This document shows positions 1-5,491 of a stretch of 15,498 nt of DNA, in pieces. Below the pieces are notes generated by a model. It worked only from the letters and a program-made list of their open reading frames with translations. It was not told the DNA's origin and searched no databases. The stretch spans positions 1-15,498 of the forward strand of contig CAMLJW010000077.1 of assembly GCA_946480485.1 (NCBI GenBank), given 5' to 3'. Position 1 is the stretch's first letter, and each line of letters begins with the position of its first letter. The position numbers and the translations under genes were made by a program. Origin of the DNA: an uncultured Streptomyces sp. GTDB taxonomy: Bacteria > Actinomycetota > Actinomycetes > Streptomycetales > Streptomycetaceae.

Positions 1-173
1 GGGAGCAGCTCATCAGCATCTACCGAGACGCCGCCGACGAACTCCGAGCCCAGCAAACTGCCCCGCCGCAAGCCTGCCCGAACGACGGGGAGCCGCTCAA
101 AGCAGGCCCCGATGGAGTCCGCTTCTGCCCCTTCGACGGATGGCGAGAAGACGGCCGGTACATCGGCCTCTGA
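1..173 (+). CDS. Small phage protein with CP-x-DG motif, C-terminal part only
   Basis: This is the 3' end of an open frame that enters from upstream (codons in phase with position 3) and stops at TGA 171-173; 56 residues are visible. An Ala/Gln-rich helix-like segment is followed by a tail with two matching motifs, CPNDGEPL and FCPFDGW, about 18 residues apart. This resembles half of a zinc ribbon: each knuckle keeps one Cys where a CxxC pair would be usual. Small proteins with this ending are familiar to me between the capsid and connector genes of Streptomyces phages, but I know no function for them. Position suggests a head-completion or unassigned accessory role, which is inference. The start is outside the window. 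Confidence 0.7.
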   Translation, partial: EQLISIYRDAADELRAQQTAPPQACPNDGEPLKAGPDGVRFCPFDGWREDGRYIGL

Positions 174-197
174 CGGGGTCTGACCCCACACAGCGCC

Positions 198-229
198 GAC
201 GAGAGATGAGAGGAGGTGACGAGAGATGA
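198..229 (+). repeat. 12-bp direct repeat flanking the connector ribosome site
   Basis: GACGAGAGATGA occurs at 198-209 and again at 218-229, with the Shine-Dalgarno stretch GAGGAGGT between the copies. Each copy contains an ATG (206 and 226). Only the second has a good ribosome site, and it begins the connector gene. The first ATG would encode just seven codons before the TGA at 227-229. It probably arose by local slippage or duplication; no role is evident. Confidence 0.6.
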
Positions 230-1293
230 CAACGCCCTGGTACGCGACGCGTGAGGACGTGCAGCGCGCCCTCGACAGCAAGCTGACCGCCCGCAACAAC
301 GCACAGATCGACCGTGCGTTGGAGTCTGCCAGCCGCGACGTCGACGCCCTGTGCCACCGCCGCTTCTACCCCGAGACCGACACCCGCTCCTGGGACTGGC
401 CGGGCCAGCAGTACGCGCTGCCGTGGCGGCTGTGGCTGGACGACAACGAACTCATCTCCGTCACCGCCCTCACGTCCGGCGGCACCACCATCGCCGCGTC
501 GGACTACTTCCTCGAGCCCAACCGCGGCGGGCCGCCCTACAACCGACTGGAGATCGACCTCGACTCCACCGCCGGGTTCGGCGGAGGCAACACCCACCAG
601 CGGGCCATCACCGTCACCGGCCTGTTCGGCTACGCCAACGACGAGACCAGCGTGGGCACGCTCACCGCCGCCGTATCCTCCACCACAGCGACGGCCGTCG
701 CCGTCACCGCTTCCGCGTCCGCGCTCCTCGGAGTGGGTTCCGTCCTGCGCATCGATGACGAGCGGTTCCTTGTCACCGGCCGCAGCATGGCCGACACCGG
801 GCAGAACCTCGGCGGCTCCGGGCTCACCGCGCAGGCCAACAGCGTCACCGTAGCGGTCAGTGACGGCACCGGCTTCGCGATCGACGAGATCATCCTCATC
901 GAATCCGAACGCATGCTCATTGTCGACATTGCTGGCAACAACCTTACGGTGAAGCGAGCGTGGGACGGCTCGGTGCTCGCCGCGCACTCCGCCGGCGTCG
1001 ACGTCTACGCCCCGCGGACTCTCACCGTCACCCGCGGCGCGCTCGGAACCACGGCCGCCACCCACAACTCCGGCGTGACCGTGAACCGGTGGGACCCGCC
1101 CGGACCGGTCCGGGACCTGACGATCGCCGAGGTCATCGCGCAGCTCACCAACGAACAGGCCGGGTACGCCCGCACCCGGAAGTCAGGTGACGGCGGCACC
1201 AGCGAGCGCGCCCTGGACATGTCCGCGCTGAAGGGTCTGCGGGACCGGGTGTACGCCTCGCACGGCCGGAAGGGCCGGGTGAGGGCGGCATGA
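226..1293 (+). CDS. Head-tail connector (adaptor) protein with a beta-rich insertion
   Basis: Encodes 355 aa. Residues 1-60 are helical, with a TREDVQRALD start and an LCHRRFYPE segment typical of gp6/gp15-type head-tail adaptors. These form a ring under the portal and create the docking site for the neck and tail. The C-terminal 60 residues (IAEVIAQLTNEQ onward) are again helical. Between them, roughly residues 145-286, sits a Thr/Val/Gly-rich beta-type stretch. It contains two ID/IESER-like strands and two copies of a repeat of the form LTVxRxxxGTxxxxHxxGxxV, so the protein is much longer than the usual adaptor of about 100-200 aa. ATG 226 follows GAGGAGGT at 209-216. The stop overlaps the next start (ATGA, 1290-1293), indicating translational coupling. 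The adaptor call is well supported by family resemblance and position; the role of the insertion is unknown. Confidence 0.82.
   Translation: MTTPWYATREDVQRALDSKLTARNNAQIDRALESASRDVDALCHRRFYPETDTRSWDWPGQQYALPWRLWLDDNELISVTALTSGGTTIAASDYFLEPNRGGPPYNRLEIDLDSTAGFGGGNTHQRAITVTGLFGYANDETSVGTLTAAVSSTTATAVAVTASASALLGVGSVLRIDDERFLVTGRSMADTGQNLGGSGLTAQANSVTVAVSDGTGFAIDEIILIESERMLIVDIAGNNLTVKRAWDGSVLAAHSAGVDVYAPRTLTVTRGALGTTAATHNSGVTVNRWDPPGPVRDLTIAEVIAQLTNEQAGYARTRKSGDGGTSERALDMSALKGLRDRVYASHGRKGRVRAA
943..1083 (+). repeat. Tandem 21-residue beta repeat inside the connector
   Basis: Two copies encode the same pattern: residues 240-260 (LTVKRAWDG...HSAGVDV) and residues 266-286 (LTVTRGALG...HNSGVTV). 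They share LTV-x-R, a central G, H and SG. A related pattern closes the 1134-aa tail-tip protein at 12800-12862 (TFTVTRSSNG...HTAGTDV). The similarity is clear in the protein but only patchy in the DNA, so the copies are old. Confidence 0.6.
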
Positions 1294-1676
1294 GCATCGA
1301 CGTCCACTTCGACGGCCCCCTGTTCGACGGGCGTGCAGCGCGCGCCATGCAGGAGTACACCGAGGCCGCACGCGACGACATCGCCGAGTTCGGCGAAGAA
1401 ATCGCACTGGCCCGCATGGGCTCCTACTTCCGCGAGCCCACCGGCTACTACGAATCCAACGTCACCACCAGCCTCGTCTCCTCGGACACCGCCCTCGTCC
1501 ACGACGACGGCGTGGTCTACGGGCCGTGGCTCGCCGGAGTCGGAAGCCGGAACCGGCCCCGCCCTGGCTTTCCTGGCTACACCCACTGGCGTGAGGCAAA
1601 GCAGCTCACGGAAGCGCGCGGCCCACAGATCGCGGAGAGAACGCTTCAGCGCTACCTCCCCGAGATGAGGGGGTAA
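1290..1676 (+). CDS. HK97 gp10-like neck / minor tail protein
   Basis: Encodes 128 aa, about the usual size for the HK97 gp10-like family, which sits at the head-tail junction beside the connector and tail terminator. N-terminal residues 15-50 are amphipathic helix (ARAMQEYTEAARDDIAEFGEE), matching the long N-terminal helix of the family. The middle is a beta region with the landmark YGPWLAGVGSRN followed by PGFPGYTHWREA, which corresponds to the family's W-x-E-x-G-T-R-x-x-P-x-x-x-F region. The C-terminus is a short helix. It starts within the stop of the connector gene (ATGA) and ends three bases before the next start, so it is part of the same transcript. Assignment rests on pattern and gene order. 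Confidence 0.8.
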   Translation: MSIDVHFDGPLFDGRAARAMQEYTEAARDDIAEFGEEIALARMGSYFREPTGYYESNVTTSLVSSDTALVHDDGVVYGPWLAGVGSRNRPRPGFPGYTHWREAKQLTEARGPQIAERTLQRYLPEMRG

Positions 1677-1679
1677 CCC

Positions 1680-2135
1680 ATGGCGCTCAACATCACCGGC
1701 ATCCTCGACGCGGTCGTTTCGCACGCCATGGCATCGGGCCACTTCGAACGCGTCAACCAGTTCGAGCCCGACAACCCGCCAGGGCACGGCCTCACCTGTG
1801 GCGTCTGGGCAGACCGGATCACCGCACTGCGCACTTCTGGGCTCAACTCGGTGTCGACGCTGGTCGTCTTCAACGTCCGCGTCTACGGGTCGATGCAGGC
1901 CGACCCGCCAGACGCGATCGACCCCAACATGGTCGCCGCCGCCGACGCCCTGGGCGAGGCGTACACGGGCGGCTTCACTCTCGGCGGACTCGTCCGGCAG
2001 GTCGACCTCCTCGGGGCGCACGGGTCCCCGTTCGACGTGCGCGCGGGCTATCTGTCCATCGACGGGACGCGGTACCGCGTTCTCACCATCAGCCTGCCCG
2101 TAGTCGTGAACGACCTTTGGACGGAGGCCCCGTAG
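1680..2135 (+). CDS. Tail terminator protein
   Basis: Encodes 151 aa. Tail terminators cap the tube when it reaches the tape-measure length and then bind the neck. The sequence fits the usual small alpha/beta fold: an N-terminal helix (ILDAVVSHAMASG), a strand pair around LTCGVWADRI and STLVVFNVRVYGSM, a central helix (VAAADALGEAYTGGF), and C-terminal strands ending in VRAGYLSIDGTRYRVLTISLPVVV. The last segment is characteristic of this gene in Streptomyces siphophages as I remember them. ATG 1680 follows GAGGGGG at 1667-1673. The stop TAG shares its last base with the GTG start of the tail-tube gene. Position between the gp10-like gene and the tube gene agrees with the universal siphophage order. 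Confidence 0.8.
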   Translation: MALNITGILDAVVSHAMASGHFERVNQFEPDNPPGHGLTCGVWADRITALRTSGLNSVSTLVVFNVRVYGSMQADPPDAIDPNMVAAADALGEAYTGGFTLGGLVRQVDLLGAHGSPFDVRAGYLSIDGTRYRVLTISLPVVVNDLWTEAP

Positions 2136-3520
2136 TGGCAAAACAGTCTGGGCTCGGGGACGGGCTCGTCGTCGACGGCACCGACCTCTCTGGCGACACC
2201 GGTTCGCTGGGGCGCATCGGTGGCGGCCCGGCCCTCCTCGCCGTCACCGGCATCAACCAGAGCGCGTTCGAGCGGATCGGCGGGCAGCGTGACGGCGGCA
2301 TCGAATGGTCGTCCTGGTTCAACCCTGCCGCCGGGGCCGCCCACGGGACCCTGTCGACGCTGCCCACCACCAACCGGATCATCACTTACCAGCGCGGCAC
2401 CACTTTGGGGAAGCCGGCCGCGTGCTTGGTCGGGAAGCAGATCAACTACGACCCGACGCGCGGTGACGACGGGGCCATGACGATCGCCCTCCAGTCGCTG
2501 TCCAACGGCTTCGGTATCGAGTGGGGTGAGCAGCTCACCGCCGGGACCCGCACCGACACTGGAGCCACCACGGGGACCGGCGTCGAGTTCGGCTACGACG
2601 GTGAGGACTACCTCGCTTTGCCCGGGGCGTCAGGCGACTTCGCGTCCACCCCGGACGCCGCGAGCCTAGACATCACTGGCGACATCGACCTGCGGGTGAG
2701 GGTCGCACTCGACGACTGGACGCCCGCCGCAGAATCCACACTGATTGCGAAGTACACGGCCACCGGCAACCAGCGCAGCTACGCGCTGGCGGTCACCGCT
2801 ACCGGCGCGCTGATCCTGCGCTGGTCGGAAGACGGCACCGCAGAGAAGACCGAGACGTCCAGCGCCACTCTGGGGCTCGCGGCCGGCGCCACGACGTGGG
2901 TTCGGGCGACGCTCGACGTGGACAACGGCGGCGGCGACGCGGCTGCGAACTTCTACACGTCGGACGACGGTTCGACGTGGACGGCGCTCGGCGCGCAGCA
3001 GTTGGTGGGCGCCACGACGAGCATCTTTGCGTCGACGGCGGTGCTGGAGCTGGGGGCGCAGACCGGGGGCACGGTGAACCTGGCGACGGGGAAGATTTTC
3101 CGTGCCCAGGTGCTGTCGGGGATCGGCGGGACGTCGGTGGCGGCGCCGGTCGCGTCTGCGTCGACGGACTCGGTGACGGATGCGACGCCGTTGACGTGGA
3201 CGGTGGCGGGCAACGCGTTCGTGTCGTCCCGGACCCGCTACGGGCTCCAGGCGTATCTGCAGGTGCTGTCGTTCACCGGGACCGACGTGACGGTCAAGTT
3301 GCAGTCGTCGTCGGATGACGGAGGTAGCGATGCGTACGCGGATGTCACCGGTGGGGCGTTCACGCAGGTCACTGCCGGGCCGACGTCGGAGCGGATCGCG
3401 ACGTCTTCGGCGCTGGAGATCGAACGCTATCTGCGGGTGACGACGACTACGACGGGCGGGTTCACGGAGCTGTCGTTCATCGTCGTGGCCTGCGTCAACC
3501 TCACGGACACCGGCTTCTAG
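2135..3520 (+). CDS. Large tail-tube protein with inserted LamG-like domain
   Basis: Encodes 461 aa from GTG 2135, which overlaps the previous stop (TAGTG) and follows ACGGAGG at 2121-2127. A TTG six codons upstream lacks a ribosome site. Residues 1-150 form the tube domain, with landmarks SGLG at 5-8, VTGINQSAFER at 37-47 and RGDDGAMT at 109-116. All three recur in the 139-aa tube protein at 4464-4883. Residues about 162-360 are a LamG/concanavalin-type beta sandwich, starting LPGASGDF and ending near LTWTVAGN, closely related to a domain in the tail-tip protein. Residues 365-461 are a further beta domain (YGLQAYLQVLSFTGTDVTVKL). In versions I remember, the tube domain runs almost directly into that last domain, so the LamG unit looks inserted. 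Third-codon usage changes from C-ending to G-ending near 2880. Whether it forms the main tube or a decorated minor subunit is unresolved. Confidence 0.8.
   Translation: MAKQSGLGDGLVVDGTDLSGDTGSLGRIGGGPALLAVTGINQSAFERIGGQRDGGIEWSSWFNPAAGAAHGTLSTLPTTNRIITYQRGTTLGKPAACLVGKQINYDPTRGDDGAMTIALQSLSNGFGIEWGEQLTAGTRTDTGATTGTGVEFGYDGEDYLALPGASGDFASTPDAASLDITGDIDLRVRVALDDWTPAAESTLIAKYTATGNQRSYALAVTATGALILRWSEDGTAEKTETSSATLGLAAGATTWVRATLDVDNGGGDAAANFYTSDDGSTWTALGAQQLVGATTSIFASTAVLELGAQTGGTVNLATGKIFRAQVLSGIGGTSVAAPVASASTDSVTDATPLTWTVAGNAFVSSRTRYGLQAYLQVLSFTGTDVTVKLQSSSDDGGSDAYADVTGGAFTQVTAGPTSERIATSSALEIERYLRVTTTTTGGFTELSFIVVACVNLTDTGF
2618..3216 (+). repeat. LamG-like domain, copy 1 (in tail-tube protein)
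   Basis: Codes for the LPGASGDF to WTVAGN segment. Its first 80 bases closely resemble those at 9767-9850 in the tail-tip gene: STPDAA-x-LDITGDID is shared, as is the DNA run GACATCACTGG followed by GACATCGAC. Later shared blocks are TTSIF(A/S)STA and GIGGT-LVAAP-like endings. LamG-like folds commonly bind glycans, so surface attachment is the likely role. Confidence 0.65.
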
Positions 3521-3526
3521 GGGTGG

Positions 3527-4009
3527 ATGATGGGAAAGATCTGCACGAAGTGCGGCCTCGACAAACCACAAACCGACTACTACTCCAATCCCCGGGCGCC
3601 CGGCCGACTGTTCCACCACTGCAAAGACTGCGATCGGGCCAGGGCTCGCAAGTGGATAGCCGCGAAGCGGAAGGCCGACCCCGAGTACGCCCTAGACGTG
3701 AAGCTGCGGCATCTCTACGGCATCGGGCTCGCCGGATACCGCGAGCTTCTTGCATCCCAAGGTGGCAAGTGCGCCGTATGCGAGGCGCACGAGCCCAACG
3801 GCCGGGGCAAGCGGTTCCACGTTGACCACGATCACAACTGCTGCCCGGGCCCACGCTCCTGTGGAGCATGCGTCAGGGGCCTGCTCTGCCACACCTGCAA
3901 CGTCGGGCTGGGGAGTTTTAGAGACAACGTCGACCACCTGATGGCCGCAGCCGCTTATCTACTCGCCAGCGAGAACATCCTGGAAAGGGCCACGCGATGC
4001 GCCCCCTGA
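3527..4009 (+). CDS. Endonuclease VII-type HNH nuclease
   Basis: Encodes 160 aa (159 if ATG 3530, which sits better behind AGGGG at 3519-3523). It has two zinc modules. The N-terminal ribbon is CTKC (6, 9) with CKDC (32, 35). The second is the T4 endonuclease VII-type fold: the YGIGLAGYRELLASQGGKC lead-in, C82/C85, catalytic-type HVDHDH at 98-103, and RGLLCHTCNVGLG with C121/C124 and N125. Family members cut DNA at an HNH (beta-beta-alpha-metal) site and occur both as junction resolvases and as free-standing homing-type nucleases. A Cys-rich loop (CCPGPRSCGAC) between the DHDH and RGLL blocks is longer than in many relatives. It lies between two tail-tube genes, an odd place for a resolvase, which favours a homing-type inserted gene. 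It overlaps the next gene by 13 bases. Confidence 0.88.
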   Translation: MMGKICTKCGLDKPQTDYYSNPRAPGRLFHHCKDCDRARARKWIAAKRKADPEYALDVKLRHLYGIGLAGYRELLASQGGKCAVCEAHEPNGRGKRFHVDHDHNCCPGPRSCGACVRGLLCHTCNVGLGSFRDNVDHLMAAAAYLLASENILERATRCAP

Positions 4010-4428
4010 CAAGGATCACCCCGGCCGGTCAGCCGGGCGACTACCGGACGTTCTCAATCGTGTCGCCGACCGACCGCAGTGTGATGGCGGCCTGCTCGCA
4101 GGTGGGCTGCCCGCAGTGGCGGAATGGCTGGCAGTCCGTCATCGACGAGTCGACGCAGCTCGGCCAGGGACAGGCTGCGTACATCCGTACGCAATCGCGG
4201 CGCACGTTCCGTGAGCAGAAGACGTCGGCGGGGCTGACCGTCTTCACCTTCGAGTCGGGGCAGCGCTGCTTCGCCGAGCACAGGACTCGCCCCGAGATCT
4301 ACGCGGTGCGTGGCGGGGACTGGCGGGAGCAGACCGGCCCGGCCCGAGCCCATCAGCGGCCTGCGGACTGGGTGGAGGACTTCCAGGAGAACCAGGGCAA
4401 CCTCGCCGACCTACAGCGCCGGGGTTAG
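3997..4428 (+). CDS. Conserved phage protein of unknown function
   Basis: Encodes 143 aa. I recognise it as a protein usually found beside tail-tube genes in Streptomyces phages (MRPLTRITPAG start, GDYRTFSI, then a CSQVGCPQWRNGW block), but no function is known to me. It is soluble, with no signal or membrane segment. Notable points are a Cys-x4-Cys pair at 33/38, a Trp-rich stretch, a central QAAYIRTQSRRTFRE helix, and a segment with GQRCF, H and a PEIYAVRGGDWR turn. The C-terminal 30 residues are acidic/Gln-rich helix (WVEDFQENQGNL). ATG 3997 lies inside the end of the nuclease gene behind GGAAAGGG. Position between tube paralogs suggests a tail-morphogenesis role; that is inference. Confidence 0.75.
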   Translation: MRPLTRITPAGQPGDYRTFSIVSPTDRSVMAACSQVGCPQWRNGWQSVIDESTQLGQGQAAYIRTQSRRTFREQKTSAGLTVFTFESGQRCFAEHRTRPEIYAVRGGDWREQTGPARAHQRPADWVEDFQENQGNLADLQRRG

Positions 4429-4463
4429 CCCGGTCCGGCACCTATTGAAAGGAAGTATCCGAA

Positions 4464-4883
4464 ATGAAGGAATCCGGGCTCGGGTGGACCTCGCTCTCTG
4501 TGGACGATAGCGGCGGCACCCTGCGCGACATCCGCAACGACATCACCAACCTCCAGTTCGCCACCCCCCGCGCCGAGCAGAACGTCACCGGCATCGACAA
4601 GTCCGCCATGGAACGCCTGCTGCTCCTCGCCGACTGCTCCGTCACCCTCAACGGCGTCTTCAACGACGCCTCCAACGCGTCCCACGACGTGTTCAAGACC
4701 GTGCCCTCCACGTCCGTGGCCCGCGAGATCACCCTCAACGTGTCCGGCCAGATCCTCGGCACCACCCCCACCATCACCCTCATCCCCACCGACTACGCCC
4801 TCACCCGAGGCGACGACGGCGCCCTCACCTGGTCGGTGCCCCTGTCCCTCGCTAACGGGGCAGTTCCTACTTGGTCCACGTGA
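4464..4883 (+). CDS. Tail-tube (major tail) protein, short form
   Basis: Encodes 139 aa. It matches the compact tube-subunit fold: SGLG at 4-7, VDDSGG, DITNLQF, VTGIDKSAMERLLL at 41-54, a long beta region (ADCSVTLNGVFN, TVPSTSVAREITLNVSG), then YALTRGDDGALTW near 112-124 and LANGAVPTW at the C-terminus. Subunits of this type stack as hexameric rings around the tape measure. The ribosome site AAAGGAAG (4448-4455) is 8 bases from ATG, consistent with strong expression. It is a clear paralog of residues 1-150 of the 461-aa protein. It lies directly upstream of the chaperone and tape measure genes, the classical place of the major tail gene, so I favour it as the main tube subunit. Codons are heavily C-ending, unlike the 3' half of the other paralog. 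Confidence 0.82.
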   Translation: MKESGLGWTSLSVDDSGGTLRDIRNDITNLQFATPRAEQNVTGIDKSAMERLLLLADCSVTLNGVFNDASNASHDVFKTVPSTSVAREITLNVSGQILGTTPTITLIPTDYALTRGDDGALTWSVPLSLANGAVPTWST

Positions 4884-4943
4884 CATGAAGCGTTGGCCAG
4901 CCATCAACGGCGGCATCTGTCCGCACCAGAAGGAATGAGCCTC

Positions 4944-5366
4944 ATGGGATTCCGTAAGAAGACGAAGCCGGTCGTCCTCACCTTCCCCGGGGACGAGGAG
5001 CTCGACGGTCTGGAGGTCCACGTCCGCGGCAAAAGCCTCGGCGAGTACCTGGAGATCGTCGGGCTCGCCGAGAGCGACATCGACGGCCCCGCGCTCGTGC
5101 GGCAGTTGGAGGAGTTCGCCAACTCCCTCATCTCCTGGAACCTCGAAGAGGAGGACGGCACCCCTGTACCGGCCACCAGGGATGCGGTGTTCGAGCAGGA
5201 CAAGGACATGATGCTCAAGGTCGCGACGATGTGGTTTCAGCGGCTGGAGGGCACAGTGGACGCCCCTTTGCCGCAGAGCTCGCCCGATGGCGAGCAGTCC
5301 CCGGCGGTATCAATCCCGATGGAACCCCTGTCGGACCACCAGATGCCTACAGCCGTGCCCGCCTGA
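4944..5366 (+). CDS. Tail assembly chaperone, short product (gpG-like)
   Basis: Encodes 140 aa, read entirely in the first frame. ATG 4944 (MGFRKKTKPVVLTFPGDEE) lies 9 bases after AAGGA at 4930-4934; an ATG at 4935 directly abuts that site and a TTG at 4893 has none. The protein has a basic start, a beta segment (VVLTFPGDEELDGLEVHV), helices (LGEYLEIVGLAE, ALVRQLEEFANSLISWNLEEE) and a region with FEQDKDMMLKVATMWFQRLEG. In siphophages this protein binds the tape measure during tail assembly and is absent from the finished virion. The last 30 or so residues, after the slippery site, are Pro/Ser-rich and poorly structured, as expected for the unshifted tail. The gene lies between tube and tape measure genes, the usual position. 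Confidence 0.82.
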   Translation: MGFRKKTKPVVLTFPGDEELDGLEVHVRGKSLGEYLEIVGLAESDIDGPALVRQLEEFANSLISWNLEEEDGTPVPATRDAVFEQDKDMMLKVATMWFQRLEGTVDAPLPQSSPDGEQSPAVSIPMEPLSDHQMPTAVPA

Positions 5367-5491
5367 TCCTCAGCCTGTGTGACCGCTTCCACTGCCTCCC
5401 CAGCGCCCTGCTGGAAGAGGACGTGGAACTGCTCCGCCTGATCGAAATGGAACGACTCGGCACACCAGAGGGGGTGGACGACGGTGGGTAA
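4944..5491 (+). CDS. Tail assembly chaperone, frameshifted fusion (gpG-T-like)
   Basis: A -1 shift after the codon at 5268-5270 would join 109 first-frame residues to 73 residues read from 5270 to the TAA at 5489-5491, giving 182 aa. The junction reads VDAPL then AAELARW. The shifted part is a sensible protein: YSRARLILSLCDRFHCLPSAL, then EEDVELLRLIEMERLG, which matches the T-domain pattern of actinophage chaperones (a helix, a short turn, then ELL-x-x-IEME). It has no credible independent start: the only upstream ATG in that frame, at 5231, lacks a ribosome site. In lambda the G-T product recruits tube subunits to the tape measure through the T domain. The fusion ends inside the tape measure start (GTGGGTAA), coupling the two genes. 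Confidence 0.82.
5264..5295 (+). promoter_or_regulatory. Programmed -1 frameshift site with stem-loop
   Basis: The heptamer C CCT TTG (5264-5270) fits X XXY YYZ in the correct phase of the chaperone frame (codons GCC CCT TTG). After 7 bases (5271-5277) comes a perfect inverted repeat, GCTCGCC (5278-5284), loop CGAT, GGCGAGC (5289-5295), a 7-bp GC-rich stem. Slippery heptamer, spacer length and hairpin together form a textbook stimulator of -1 frameshifting. The shifted frame opens exactly into the T-like extension. Confidence 0.85.

Noticed and set aside
175..187. GGGGTCTGACCCC as a terminator or operator
   Set aside because: The perfect inverted repeat has only a 5-bp stem with a 3-base loop and no T-run. 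In such GC-rich DNA it is expected by chance, and the operon continues downstream.
2117..2134. TTG at 2117 as start of the large tail-tube protein
   Set aside because: It would place the start 18 bases inside the terminator gene with no ribosome site. GTG 2135 has ACGGAGG at good distance and gives the expected MAKQSGLG start.
97..2141. Overlapping minus-strand frames opposite the connector, neck and terminator genes
   Set aside because: Gly/Val/Arg-rich low-information translations, without ribosome sites, opposite well-supported genes.
2666..3619. Minus-strand open frame of 317 codons across the 3' half of the large tail-tube gene
   Set aside because: Same cause: the G-ending codon stretch leaves an Arg-rich antisense frame open. 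It crosses the gene boundary and resembles no protein.
4893..4943. TTG 4893 or ATG 4935 as start of the chaperone
   Set aside because: TTG 4893 has no ribosome site. ATG 4935 directly follows AGAAGGA with no spacer. ATG 4944 has the right spacing and the expected basic N-terminus.
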